DNA of 64,000 nucleotides, taken from Hymenopus coronatus. Lineage: Eukaryota; Arthropoda; Insecta; Mantodea; Hymenopodidae. The position numbers were made by a program, and so were the translations under genes. The notes under the pieces were generated by a model, which saw nothing but the letters and a program-made list of their open reading frames with translations, was not told the DNA's origin and ran no database searches. The stretch is from NCBI GenBank assembly GCA_030762935.1, contig CM060883.1, positions 94,175,501 to 94,239,500 of the forward strand, read 5' to 3'. This document shows positions 1-13,394 of this stretch, piece by piece; within the stretch, counting starts at the first letter, position 1, and every line of letters starts with the position of its first letter.

Positions 1-3000
1 TAAGAATAATATGTAAGTGGTCATGAAACTGACACTGTGGTTAAGAATTATATGTAAGTGGTCATGAAACTGCCACTGTGCATAAGAATTATATCTAAGT
101 GGTCATGAAACTGCCATTGTGCATAAGAATTATATCTAAGAGGTTATGAGATTGACACTGTGCATAAGAATTATATCTAAACTGTCATGGAAGACTGCCA
201 CTGTGGATAAGATTTATATCTAAGGGGTCATGGAACAGCCACTGTGGATAAGAATTATATCTAAGTGGTCATGAAACTGACACTGTGCACAAGAATTATA
301 TGTAAGTGGTCATGGAACTGACACTGTGGATAAGAATTATATCTAAGTGATAATGAAACTGCACTGTGGACAAGAATTATGTCTAAGTGGTCAGGAAACT
401 GACACTGTGCATAAGAATTATATGTAGGTGGTCATGGAACTGGCACTGTGGATAAGAATTATATGTAAGTGGTCTGGAACTGACACTGTGACAAAGAATT
501 ATATCTAAGTGGTCATGGAGGACTGACACTGTGCATAAGTATTATATGTAAGTGGTCATGAAACTGACACTGTGCATAAGAATTATATGTAAGTGTTCAT
601 GGAACTGACACTGTGGATAAGAATTATATGTAAGTGGTCATGGAACTGACACTGTGGATAAGAATTATATGTAAGTGGTCATGGAACTGACACTGTGACA
701 ATAGAATTATTTCTAAGTGGTCATGGAGGACTCACACTGTGCATAAGAATTATATCTAAGTGGTCATGGAAGTATGACACTGTGGAAAAGTATTATATCT
801 AAGTGGTAATAGAAGACTTACATTGTACATAAGAATTATCTCTAAGTGGTCATGAAACTGCCACTGTGGATAAGAATTATATCTAAGTGGTCACGCAACT
901 GCCACTGTGGATAATTATTATATCTAAGAGGTCATGGGACTGCCACTGTGCATAGAAATTATATCTAAGTAGTCATGAAACTGCCACCGTGGATAAGAAT
1001 TATATCTAAGTGGTCAGGAAACTGCCACTGTATTTAAGATTTATATCCAAGTGGTTATGAAACTGACACTGTATATAAGAATTATATCTAAGTGGTCGTG
1101 AAACTGACACTGTGCAAAAGAATTATATGTAAGTGGTCATGAAACTAGCACTGTGCATAAGAATAATATCTAAGTGGTCATGAAACTGCCACTGTGCATA
1201 ACAATTATATGTAAGTGGCCATGAAACTGACACTGTACATAAGATTTATATCTAAGTGATCATGAAACTGCCACTATTCATAAGAATTATATCTAACCGG
1301 TCATGAAACTGACACTGTGGATAAGAATTATATCTAAGTGATCATGGAACTGCTACTGTGGATAAGAATTATATCCAAGGAGTCATGAAACTGACTATGT
1401 GGATAGGAATTTTATCTAAGTGGTCATGAACCTGACACTGTACATAAGAATTATATCTAAGTGGTCTTGAAACTTACACTGTATATAAGAATTATATCTA
1501 AGTGGTCATGAAACTGACACTGTGGATAAGAATTATATCTAAGTGGTCATGAAACTGCCACTGTACATAAGAAATATATCTAGGTGGTCATGAAAGTGAC
1601 TATGTGCATAAGAATTATATCTAAGTGGTCATGGAAGGGTGCCACGTTACACAAGAATTATATCCAATTTGTCATGGAGGACTGACACTGTGGATAAGAA
1701 TTATATCTAACTGGTCATGAAACTGATACGTGCATAAGAATTATATCTAAGTGGTCATGGTAGACTGTCACTGTACATAAAAATTATATGTAAGTGGTCA
1801 TGAAACTGACACTGTGGATAAGAATTATATCTAATTCGTCACGGAAAACTGACACTGTGCATAAGAATTATATGTAAAAGATCATGAAACTGACACTGTG
1901 GATAAGAATTATAAACAAGTGGTCATGATACTGCCTCTGTGCATAGCAATTATATGTAAGTGGTCATGAAACTGACACTGTTGTAAAGAATTATATCTAA
2001 GTGGTCATGAAACTGACACTGTGGATAAGAATTATATGTGTGTGGTCAAAAAACTGACATTGTGTATAAGCATTATATGTAAGTGCTAATGAAATTGACA
2101 CTGTGGATAAGCATAGTATCTAAGTGGTCATGGAACTAACACTGTACATAAGAATTATACGTAAGTAGTCATGGAAATGGCACTGGACATAAGAATAATA
2201 TGTAAGTGGTCATGAAACTGATACTGTGCATAAGAATTATATCTAAGTGGTCATGAAACTGACACTGTGCATAAAAATTATATATAAGTGGTCATGAAAC
2301 TGCCACTGTGCATAATAATTATATGTAAGTGGCCATGAAACTGACACTGTGCATAAGATTTATATCTAAGTGATCATGAAACTGCTACTGTTCATAAGAA
2401 TTATATCTAAGTGGTCATGAAACTGACACTGTACGTAAGAATTATGTTTAAGTGGTCATGAAACTGCCACTGTGCATAAGAGTTATATCTATGTGGTCAT
2501 GAAATTGCCACTGCGGAAAAGAATTGTATCTAACTGGTAATGAAACTGACACTGTGCATAAGAATTATATCTAAGTGGTTATGAAACTGCCACTGTGCAT
2601 AAGAATTATATGTAATTGGACATGAAACTGACACTGTGCATAAGAATTATATCTAAGTGGTCATGAAACTGCCAATGTGGATAAGAATTATATCTAAGTG
2701 GTCCTGAAACTGACACTGTACATAAGAATTATATCTACGTGGTCATGAAACTGCCACTGTGGATAAGAATTATATCTAAGTGGTCATTAAACCTGACACT
2801 GTGCATAAGATATATATATACATATATATACCAAAGTGGTAATGAAACATACACTGTGCATAAGAATTAAATCTAAGTGGTCATGAAATTGCCACTGTGC
2901 ATAAAAATTATATATATATGTGGCCATGAAACTGACACTGTGCATAAGAATTATATCTAAGTGGTCATGAAACTGCCACTGTGCCAACGAATTACACCTA

Positions 3001-3978
3001 AGTGGTCATGAAACTGACACTGTACATAAGAATTATATCTAAGTGGTCATGAAACTGCCACTGTGGATAAGTATTATATCCAAGTGGACATGAAACTGCC
3101 ACTGTGGATAAGATTTATATCTAAGTGGTCATGGAAATGCCACTGTGGATAAGAATTATATCCAAGTGGTCATGAAACTGTAACTGTGGATAAGAATTAT
3201 ATCTAAGTGGTCATGAAACTGACACTGTACATAAGAATTATATGTAAGTGGTCATGAAACTGAAACTGTACATAAGAATTGTATCTAAGTGGTCATGAAA
3301 CTTACACTGTACATAAGAATTATATCTAAGTGGTTATGAAACTGACACTGTGCATAAGAATTATATCTAAGTGGTCATGAAAATGACACAGTACTTAAGA
3401 ATTATATCTAAGTGGTCATGAAACTGACACTGTACATAAGAATTATATGTAAGTGGTCATGAAACTGACACTGTACATAAGAATTGTATTGAAGTGGTCA
3501 TGAAACTGACACTATACATAAGAATTATATCTAAGTGGTCATGAAACTGACACTGTACATAAGAATTATATCTAAGTGGTCATGGAACTGCTACTGTACA
3601 TAATAATTATATCTAAGTGGTCATTAAAATACTTCTGTGGATAAGAATTATATCTAAGTGGTCATGAAACTGCCACTGTACATAAGAATTATATCTAAGT
3701 GGTCATGAAACTGACACTATACATAAGAATTATATCCTTGTGGTCATAGAAGGGTGCCACTGTACACAAGAAATATATCCTATTGGTCAGGGAGGACTGA
3801 CACAGTGCATAAGAATTATATCTAAGTGTTCATGAAGGACTACCACTGTACATAAGAATTATATGTAAGTGGTCATGAAAGTGACACTGTGCTTAAGAAT
3901 TATAACTAAGTGGTCATGAAGGACTACCACTGTACATAAGAATTATATGTAAGTGGTCATGAAAGTGACACTGTGCAT
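1..3978 (+). repeat. HOR segment A, first copy
   Basis: This is a run of about 97 monomers whose variant order recurs at 5,908-9,952. It contains two monomers ending GTGGATAAG with GGAACTGACAC near 600-680, a TA-rich monomer at 2,810-2,830, and an 84-bp dimer repeated twice near 3,830-3,990 (GAAGGACTACC unit plus a GAAAGTGACAC unit). The left end is cut by the window edge; the word AAGAATAATATG that opens it also opens the next segment at about 3,979. Corresponding positions in the second copy lie 5,846 bp downstream at the left end and 6,010 bp downstream further right. The 164-bp difference equals exactly four extra 41-bp monomers. Confidence 0.9.
2810..2830 (+). repeat. TA microsatellite inside a monomer (first allele)
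   Basis: The TATAT part of one monomer has grown into 21 bp of alternating A and T interrupted by a single C at 2,821. Three equivalent positions in the window have 17, 27 and 21 bp without the C. Confidence 0.95.
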
Positions 3979-5907
3979 AAGAATAATATGTAAGTGGTCA
4001 TGAAATTGACACTGTGGTTAAGAATTATATGTAAGTGGTCATGAAACTGCCACTGTGCATAAGAATTATATCTAAGTGGTCATGAAACTGCCATTGTGCA
4101 TAAGAATTATATCTAAGAGGTTATGAGATTGACACTGTGCATAAGAATTATATCTAAACGGTCATGGAAGACTGCCACTCTGGATAAGATTTATATCTAA
4201 GTGGTCATGGAACAGCCACTGTGGATAAGAATTATATCTAAGTGGTCATGAAACTGACACTGTGCACAAGAATTATATGTAAGTGGTCATGGAACTGACA
4301 CTGTGGATAAGAATTATATCTAAGTGATAATGAAACTGCACTGTGGACAAGAATTATGTCTAAGTGGTCAGGAAACTGACACTGTGCATAAGAATTATAT
4401 GTAAGTGGTCATGGAACTGGCACTGTGGATAAGAATTATATGTAAGTGGTCTGGAACTGACACTGTGACAAAGAATTATATCTAAGTGGTCATGGAGGAC
4501 TGACACTGTGCATAAGTATTATATGTAAGTGGTCATGAAACTGACACTGTACATAAGAATTATATGTAACTGGTCATGAAACTGACACTTTGCATAAGAA
4601 TTATATGTAAGTGGTCATGGAACTGACACTGTGGATAAGAATTATATGTAGGTGGTCATGGAACTGACACTGTGGATAAGAACTATATGTAAGTGGTCAT
4701 GGAACTGACACTGTGACAAAGAATTATATCTAAGTGGTCATGAAACTGACACTGTGACAAAGAATTATATGTAAGTGGTCATGGAACTGACACTGTGACA
4801 AAGAATTATATCTAAGTGGTCATGATGGACTGACACTGTGCATAAGAATTATATCTAAGTGGTCATGGAAGTATGACACTGTGGAAAAGTATTATATCTA
4901 AGTGGTAATAGAAGACTTACATTGTACATAAGAATTATCTCTAAGTGGTCATGAAACTGCCACTGTGGATAAGAATTATATCTAAGTGGTCATGCAACTG
5001 CCACTGTGGATAATTATTATATCTAAGAGGTCATGGGACTGCCACTGTGCATAGAAATTATATCTAAGTAGTAATGAAATTGCCACCGTGGATAAGAATT
5101 ATATCTAAGTGGTCAGGAAACTGCCACTGTATTTAAGATTTATATCCAAGTGGTTATGAAACTGACACTGTATATAAGAATTATATCTAAGTGGTCGTGA
5201 AACTGACACTGTGCATAAGAATTATATGTAAGTGGTCATGAAACTAGCACTGTGCATAAGAATAATATCTAAGTGGTCATGAAAATTCCACTGTGCATAA
5301 CAATTATATGTAAGTGGCCATGAAACTGACACTGTGCATAAGATTTATATCTAAGTGATCATGAAACTGCCACTATTCATAAGAATTATATCTAAGCGGT
5401 CATGAAACTGACACTGTGGATAAGAATTATATCTAAGTGATCATGGAACTGCTACTGTGGATAAGAATTATATCCAAGGAGTCATGAAACTGACTATGTG
5501 GATAGGAATTTTATCTAAGTGGTCATGAAACTGACACTGTACATAAGAATTATATCTAAGTGGTCTTGAAACTTACACTGTATATAAGAATTATATCTAA
5601 GTGGTCATGAAACTGACACTGTGGATAAGAATTATATCTATGTGGTCATGAAACTGCCACTGTACATAAGAAATATATCTAGGTGGTCATGAAAGTGACT
5701 ATGTGCATAAGAATTATATCGAAGTGGTCATGGAAGGGTGCCACGTTACACAAGAATTATATCCAATTTGTCATGGACGACTGACACTGTGGATAAGATA
5801 TATATATATATATACCAAAGTGGTAATGAAACATACACTGTGCATAAGAATTAAATCTAAGTGGTCATGAAATTGCCACTGTGCATAAAAATTATATATA
5901 TATGTGG
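3979..5907 (+). repeat. HOR segment B, first copy (shortened form of A)
   Basis: It starts like segment A (AAGAATAATATG, GTGGTTAAG linker) and follows A for about 1.8 kb with about three additional monomers around 4,740-4,800. Near 5,797 the order jumps: the monomer matching A at about 1,700 runs directly into the TA-rich monomer matching A at about 2,810. About 1.1 kb (about 27 monomers) of A order is therefore missing. At about 5,905 a second jump goes from the A position near 2,930 back to the A position near 63, opening the next A copy. Both jumps lie inside words shared by all monomers, as expected for recombination between misaligned monomers. Confidence 0.85.
5798..5814 (+). repeat. 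TA microsatellite at the B deletion junction (17 bp)
   Basis: Uninterrupted alternating A/T of 17 bp. It lies exactly where segment B jumps from A order about 1,700 to A order about 2,810. Confidence 0.95.
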
Positions 5908-6440
5908 CCATGAAACTGCCACTGTGCATAAGAATTATATCTAAGTGGTCATGAAACTGCCATTGTGCATAAGAATTATATCTAAGAGGTTATGAGATTG
6001 ACACTGTGCATAAGAATTATATCTAAACTGTCATGGAAGACTGCCACTGTGGATAAGATTTATATCTAAGTGGTCATGGAACAGCCACTGTGGATAAGAA
6101 TTATATCTAAGTGGTCATGAAACTGACACTGTGCACAAGAATTATATGTAAGTGGTCATGGAACTGACACTGTGGATAAGAATTATATCTAAGTGATAAT
6201 GAAACTGCACTGTGGACAAGAATTATGTCTAAGTGGTCAGGAAACTGACATTGTGCATAAGAATTATATGTAGGTGGTCAAGGAACTGGCACTGTGGATA
6301 AGAATTATATGTAAGTGGTCTGGAACTGACACTGTGACAAAGAATTATATCTAAGTGGTCATGGAGGACTGACACTGTGCATAAGTATTATATGTAAGTG
6401 GTCATGAAACTGACACTGTGCATAAGAATTATATGTAAGT

Positions 6441-6686
6441 GGTCATGGAACTGACACTGTGGATAAGAATTATATGTAAGTGGTCATGGAACTGACACTG
6501 TGGATAAGAATTATATGTAAGTGGTCATGGAACTGACACTGTGGATAAGAATTATATGTAAGTGGTCATGGAACTGACACTGTGGATAAGAATTATATGT
6601 AAGTGGTCATGGAACTGACACTGTGGATAAGAATTATATGTAAGTGGTCATGGAACTGACACTGTGGATAAGAATTATATGTAAGT
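6441..6686 (+). repeat. Six identical 41-bp monomers in a row
   Basis: The GGTCATGGAACTGACACTG monomer with GTGGATAAG linker and TATGTAAG repeats six times without a difference (GGTCATGG begins at 6,441, 6,482, 6,523, 6,564, 6,605, 6,646). The corresponding place in the first A copy (about 597-678) has only two. The extra four account exactly for the 164-bp spacing shift between A copies. Confidence 0.93.
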
Positions 6687-8819
6687 GGTCATGGAACTGA
6701 CACTGTGACAATAGAATTATTTCTAAGTGGTCATGGAGGACTCACACTGTGCATAAGAATTATATCTAAGTGGTCATGGAAGTATGACACTGTGGAAAAG
6801 TATTATATCTAAGTGGTAATAGAAGACTTACATTGTACATAAGAATTATCTCTAAGTGGTCATGAAACTGCCACTGTGGATAAGAATTATATCTAAGTGG
6901 TCACGCAACTGCCACTGTGGATAATTATTATATCTAAGAGGTCATGGGACTGCCACTGTGCATAGAAATTATATCTAAGTAGTCATGAAACTGCCGCCGT
7001 GGATAAGAATTATATCTAAGTGGTCAGGAAACTGCCACTGTATTTAAGATTTATATCCAAGTGGTTATGAAACTGACACTGTATATAAGAATTATATCTA
7101 AGTGGTCGTGAAACTGACACTGTGCATAAGAATTATATGTAAGTGGTCATGAAACTAGCACTGTGCATAAGAATAATATCTAAGTGGTCATGAAACTGCC
7201 ACTGTGCATAACAATTATATGTAAGTGGCCATGAAACTGACACTGTGCATAAGATTTATATCTAAGTGATCATGAAACTGCCACTATTCATAAGAATTAT
7301 ATCTAACCGGTCATGAAACTGACACTGTGGATAAGAATTATATCTAAGTGATCATGGAACTGCTACTGTGGATAAGAATTATATCCAAGGAGTCATGAAA
7401 CTGACTATGTGGATAGGAATTTTATCTAAGTGGTCATGAACCTGACACTGTACATAAGAATTATATCTAAGTGGTCTTGAAACTTACACTGTATATAAGA
7501 ATTATATCTAAGTGGTCATGAAACTGACACTGTGGATAAGAATTATATCTAAGTGGTCATGAAACTGCCACTGTACATAAGAAATATATCTAGGTGGTCA
7601 TGAAAGTGACTATGTGCATAAGAATTATATCTAAGTGGTCATGGAAGGGTGCCACGTTACACAAGAATTATATCCAATTTGTCATGGAGGACTGACACTG
7701 TGGATAAGAATTATATCTAACTGGTCATGAAACTGATACGTGCATAAGAATTATATCTAAGTGGTCATGGTAGACTGTCACTGTACATAAAAATTATATG
7801 TAAGTGGTCATGAAACTGACACTGTGGATAAGAATTATATCTAATTCGTCACGGAAAACTGACACTGTGCATAAGAATTATATGTAAAAGATCATGAAAC
7901 TGACACTGTGGATAAGAATTATAAACAAGTGGTCATGATACTGCCTCTGTGCATAGCAATTATATGTAAGTGGTCATGAAACTGACACTGTTGTAAAGAA
8001 TTATATCTAAGTGGTCATGAAACTGACACTGTGGATAAGAATTATATGTGTGTGGTCAAAAAACTGACATTGTGTATAAGCATTATATGTAAGTGCTAAT
8101 GAAATTGACACTGTGGATAAGCATAGTATCTAAGTGGTCATGGAACTAACACTGTACATAAGAATTATACGTAAGTAGTCATGGAAATGGCACTGGACAT
8201 AAGAATAATATGTAAGTGGTCATGAAACTGATACTGTGCATAAGAATTATATCTAAGTGGTCATGAAACTGACACTGTGCATAAAAATTATATATAAGTG
8301 GTCATGAAACTGCCACTGTGCATAATAATTATATGTAAGTGGCCATGAAACTGACACTGTGCATAAGATTTATATCTAAGTGATCATGAAACTGCTACTG
8401 TTCATAAGAATTATATCTAAGTGGTCATGAAACTGACACTGTACGTAAGAATTATGTTTAAGTGGTCATGAAACTGCCACTGTGCATAAGAGTTATATCT
8501 ATGTGGTCATGAAATTGCCACTGCGGAAAAGAATTGTATCTAACTGGTAATGAAACTGACACTGTGCATAAGAATTATATCTAAGTGGTTATGAAACTGC
8601 CACTGTGCATAAGAATTATATGTAATTGGACATGAAACTGACACTGTGCATAAGAATTATATCTAAGTGGTCATGAAACTGCCAATGTGGATAAGAATTA
8701 TATCTAAGTGGTCCTGAAACTGACACTGTACATAAGAATTATATCTACGTGGTCATGAAACTGCCACTGTGGATAAGAATTATATCTAAGTGGTCATTAA
8801 ACCTGACACTGTGCATAAG

Positions 8820-8846
8820 ATATATATATATATATATATATATATA
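8820..8846 (+). repeat. TA microsatellite (27 bp, longest)
   Basis: Uninterrupted alternating A/T of 27 bp in the second A copy. It is six bases longer than its counterpart at 2,810 and has no interrupting C. AT alternation of this length is prone to cruciform or slipped structures and to length mutation. Confidence 0.95.
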
Positions 8847-9952
8847 CCAAAGTGGTAATGAAACATACACTGTGCATAAGAATTAAATCTAAGTGGTCAT
8901 GAAATTGCCACTGTGCATAAAAATTATATTTATATGTGGCCATGAAACTGACACTGTGCATAAGAATTATATCTAAGTGGTCATGAAACTGCCACTGTGC
9001 CAACGAATTACACCTAAGTGGTCATGAAACTGACACTGTACATAAGAATTATATCTAAGTGGTCATGAAACTGCCACTGTGGATAAGTATTATATCCAAG
9101 TGGACATGAAACTGCCACTGTGGATAAGATTTATATCTAAGTGGTCATGGAAATGCCACTGTGGATAAGAATTATATCCAAGTGGTCATGAAACTGTAAC
9201 TGTGGATAAGAATTATATCTAAGTGGTCATGAAACTGACACTGTACATAAGAATTATATGTAAGTGGTCATGAAACTGAAACTGTACATAAGAATTGTAT
9301 CTAAGTGGTCATGAAACTTACTCTGTACATAAGAATTATATCTAAGTGGTTATGAAACTGACACTGTGCATAAGAATTATATCTAAGTGGTCATGAAACT
9401 GACACAGTACTTAAGAATTATATCTAAGTGGTCATGAAACTGACACTGTACATAAGAATTGTATTGAAGTGGTCATGAAACTGACACTATACATAAGAAT
9501 TATATCTAAGTGGTCATGAAACAGACACTGTACATAAGAATTATATCTAAGTGGTCATGGAACTGCTACTGTACATAATAATTATATCTAAGTGGTCATT
9601 AAAATACTTCTGTGGATAAGAATTATATCTAAGTGGTCATGAAACTGCCACTGTACATAAGAATTATATCTAAGTGGTCATGAAACTGACACTATACATA
9701 AGAATTATATCCTTGTGGTCATAGAAGGGTGCCACTGTACACAAGAAATATATCCTATTGGTCAGGGAGGACTGACACAGTGCATAAGAATTATATCTAA
9801 GTGTTCATGAAGGACTACCACTGTACATAAGAATTATATGTAAGTGGTCATGAAAGTGACACTGTGCTTAAGAATTATAACTAAGTGGTCATGAAGGACT
9901 ACCACTGTACATAAGAATTATATGTAAGTGGTCATGAAAGTGACACTGTGCA

Positions 9953-11810
9953 TAAGAATAATATGTAAGTGGTCATGAAATTGACACTGTGGTTAAGAAT
10001 TATATGTAAGTGGTCATGAAACTGCCACTGTGCATAAGAATTATATCTAAGTGGTCATGAAACTGCCATTGTGCATAAGAATTATATCTAAGAGGTTATG
10101 AGATTGACACTGTGCATAAGAATTATATCTAAACGGTCATGGAAGACTGCCACTCTGGATAAGATTTATATCTAAGTGGTCATGGAACAGCCACTGTGGA
10201 TAAGAATTATATCTAAGTGGTCATGAAACTGACACTGTGCACAAGAATTATATGTAAGTGGTCATGGAACTGACACTGTGGATAAGAATTATATCTAAGT
10301 GATAATGAAACTGCACTGTGGACAAGAATTATGTCTAAGTGGTCAGGAAACTGACACTGTGCATAAGAATTATATGTAAGTGGTCATGGAACTGGCACTG
10401 TGGATAAGAATTATATGTAAGTGGTCTGGAACTGACACTGTGACAAAGAATTATATCTAAGTGGTCATGAAGGACTGACACTGTGCATAAGTATTATATG
10501 TAAGTGGTCATGAAACTGACACTGTACATAAGAATTATATGTAACTGGTCATGAAACTGACACTTTGCATAAGAATTATATGTAAGTGGTCATGGAACTG
10601 ACACTGTGGATAAGAATTATATGTAAGTGGTCATGGAACTGACACTGTGGATAAGAATTATATGTAAGTGGTCATGGAACTGACACTGTGACAATAGAAT
10701 TATATCTAAGTGGTCATGGAGGACTCACACTGTGCATAAGAATTATATCTAAGTGGTCATGGAAGTATGACACTGTGGAAAAGTATTATATCTAAGTGGT
10801 AATAGAAGACTTACATTGTACATAAGAATTATCTCTAAGTGGTCATGAAACTGCCACTGTGGATAAGAATTATATCTAAGTGGTCATGCAACTGCCACTG
10901 TGGATAATTATTATATCTAAGAGGTCATGGGACTGCCACTGTGCATAGAAATTATATCTAAGTAGTCATGAAACTGCCACCGTGGATAAGAATTATATCT
11001 AAGTGGTCAGGAAACTGCCACTGTATTTAAGATTTATATCCAAGTGGTTATGAAACAGACACTGTATATAAGAATTATATCTAAGTGGTCGTGAAACTGA
11101 CACTGTGCATAAGAATTATATGTAAGTGGTCATGAAACTAGCACTGTGCATAAGAATAATATCTAAGTGGTCATGAAACTGCCACTGTGCATAACAATTA
11201 TATGTAAGTGGCCATGAAACTTACACTGTGCATAAGATTTATATCTAAGTGATCATGAAACTGCCACTATTCATAAGAATTATATCTAAGCGGTCATGAA
11301 ACTGACACTGTGGATAAGAATTATATCTAAGTGATCATGGAACTGCTACTGTGGATAAGAATTATATCCAAGGAGTCATGAAACTGACTATGTGGATAGG
11401 AATTTTATCTAAGTGGTCATGAAACTGACACTGTACATAAGAATTATATCTAAGTGGTCTTGAAACTTACACTGTATATAAGAATTATATCTAAGTGGTC
11501 ATGAAACTGACACTGTGGATAAGAATTATATCTATGTGGTCATGAAACTGCCACTGTACATAAGAAATATATCTAGGTGGTCATGAAAGTGACTATGTGC
11601 ATAAGAATTATATCGAAGTGGTCATGGAAGGGTGCCACGTTACACAAGAATTATATCCAATTTGTCATGGAGGACTGACACTGTGGATAAGATATATATA
11701 TATATATATATACCAAAGTGGTAATGAAACATACACTGTGCATAAGAATTAAGTCTAAGTGGTCATGAAATTGCCACTGTGCATAAAAATTATATATATA
11801 TATGTGGCCA
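9953..11810 (+). repeat. HOR segment B, second copy
   Basis: It repeats 3,979-5,907 at a spacing of about 5,975 bp and carries the same internal jump into a TA tract (11,692-11,712). The deletion that made B therefore predates duplication of the ~5.97 kb A+B unit. It lacks the additional monomers of the first copy near 4,740. After the TA monomer it continues into the order found after A position 2,930 instead of returning to the start of A, so the exit differs from the first copy. Confidence 0.85.
11692..11712 (+). repeat. TA microsatellite in the second B copy (21 bp)
   Basis: Uninterrupted alternating A/T of 21 bp at the same junction as 5,798. A second shorter TA run (near 11,785-11,802) follows about 90 bp later in the next-but-one monomer, longer than at 2,908 or 5,892. 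Confidence 0.95.
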
Positions 11811-11970
11811 TGAAACTGACACTGTGCATAAGAATTATATCTAAGTGGTCATGAAACTGCCACTGTGCAAACGAATTACACCTAAGTGGTCATGAAACTG
11901 ACACTGTACATAAGAATTATAACTAAGTGGTCATGAAACTGCCACTGTGCATAAGAATTATATCTAAGTG

Positions 11971-12216
11971 GTAATGAAACTTCCACTGTGCACAAGAATT
12001 ATATCTAAGTGGTCATGAAACTGCCACTGTACATAAGAATTATATCTAAGTGGTAATGAAACTTCCACTGTGCACAAGAATTATATCTAAGTGGTCATGA
12101 AACTGCCACTGTACACAAGAATTATATCTAAGTGGTAATGAAACTTCCACTGTGCACAAGAATTATATCTACGTGGTCATGAAACTGCCACTGTGGATAA
12201 GGTTTTATCTAAGTGG
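11971..12216 (+). repeat. 82-bp dimer, three tandem copies
   Basis: A monomer pair (GTAATGAAACTTCCAC with a GTGCACAAG linker, then GTCATGAAACTGCC) recurs at 11,971, 12,053 and 12,135. The spacings are exactly 82 bp, a two-monomer step; the last partner is diverged. Confidence 0.9.
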
Positions 12217-13122
12217 TCATGGAACTGCCACTGTGGATAAGTATTATATCCAAGTGGTCATGAAACTGCCACTGTGGATAAGATTTAATTCTAAGTGGTT
12301 ATGGAAATGCCACTGTGGATAAGAATTATAACCAAGTGGTCATGAAACTGTTACTGTGGATAAGAATTATAACTAAGTGGTCATGAAACTGACACTGTAC
12401 ATAAGAATTATATGTAAGTGGTCATGAAACTGAAAATGTACATAAGAATTGTATCTAAGTGGTCATGAAACTTATACTGTACATAGGAATTAATTCTAAG
12501 TGGTCATGAAAATGACACTGTACATAAGAATTATTTCTAAGTGGTCATGAAATTGACACTGTACATAAGAATTATATGTAAGTGGTCATGAAACTGACAC
12601 TGTACATAAGAATTGTATCAAAGTGGTCATGAAACTGACACTGTACATATGAATTATATGTAAGTGGTCATGAAACTGACACTGTACATAAGAATTGTAT
12701 CTAAGTGATCATGAAACTTACACTGTACATAAGAATTATATCTAAGTGGTCATGAAACTGACACATTTACATAAGAATTATATCTAAGTGGTCATGAAAC
12801 TGACACTGTACATAAGAATTATAAATAAGTGGTCATGAAACTGCCACTGTACATAAGAATTATATCTAAGTGGTCATGAAACTGACACTGTACATAAGAA
12901 TTATATCTAAGTGGTCATGGAACTGCTACTGTACATAATAATTATATCTAAGTGGTCATTAAAATACCACTGTGGATAAGAATTATATCCTTGTGGTCAT
13001 AGAAGAGTGCCACTGTACACAAGAATTATATCCTAATGGTCACGGAGGACTGACACAGTGGATAAGAATTATATATAAGTGGTCATCAAACTGACACTGT
13101 GCATAAGTATTATATCTAAGTG

Positions 13123-13374
13123 GTCATGAAGGACTACCACTGTACATAAGAATTATATGTAAGTGGTCATGAAACTGACACTGTGGATAATAATTATATC
13201 TAAGTGGTCATGAAGGACTACCACTGTACATAAGAATTATATGTAAGTGGTTATGAAACTGACACTGTGCTTAAGAATTATATCTAAGTGGTCATGAAGG
13301 ACTACCACTGTACATAGTAATTATATGTAAGTGGTCATGAAACTGACACTGTGGATAAGGATTATATCTAAGTG
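13123..13374 (+). repeat. 84-bp dimer (43 + 41 bp), three tandem copies
   Basis: A 43-bp monomer (GTCATGAAGGACTACC) followed by a 41-bp monomer repeats at 13,123, 13,207 and 13,291, exactly 84 bp apart. The 41-bp partners differ in linker (GGATAATAATT, GCTTAAG, GGATAAGG). The counterpart near 16,522-16,640 has two copies, and A has two near 3,830. Confidence 0.9.
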
Positions 13375-13394
13375 GTCATGGAAGACTGACACTG

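Larger units (their letters stand above)
5908..9952 (+). repeat. HOR segment A, second copy
   Basis: This is a near-identical repeat of 61-3,978, sharing rare variants such as GTGACAATAG, CACGTTACACAAG, the GTGGTCAAAAAACTG monomer and the GGACATAAGAATAATATG monomer. Differences are four extra identical monomers at 6,441-6,686, a longer uninterrupted TA tract at 8,820-8,846, one monomer fewer around 9,440, and scattered substitutions. No gene is present. Confidence 0.9.
11811..13394 (+). repeat. Diverged continuation of segment A order
   Basis: The first monomers match A from about 2,929 onward, including the rare ACGAATTACACC monomer. The block is then more diverged and carries two local dimer expansions (11,971-12,216 and 13,123-13,374). 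The part from about 12,298 is repeated at about 15,690-16,704 with a spacing of 3,395 bp, falling to 3,310 bp after the second dimer expansion because the later copy has one dimer fewer. Confidence 0.75.

Noticed and set aside
2805..2925. TATA-box promoter in the TA-rich monomers
   Set aside because: TATATATA runs here are microsatellite growth inside a monomer; there is no associated gene or initiator context.
2787..2987. 66-codon open frame on the minus strand (and its 68-codon counterpart at 8,797-9,003)
   Set aside because: The protein is only the satellite read in changing frames (repeating AQWQFHDHLDIIL and MHSVSFM-like words). It opens because TA expansions and base changes remove the usual stops. 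The two copies come from the HOR duplication, and there is no domain, signal peptide or codon bias.
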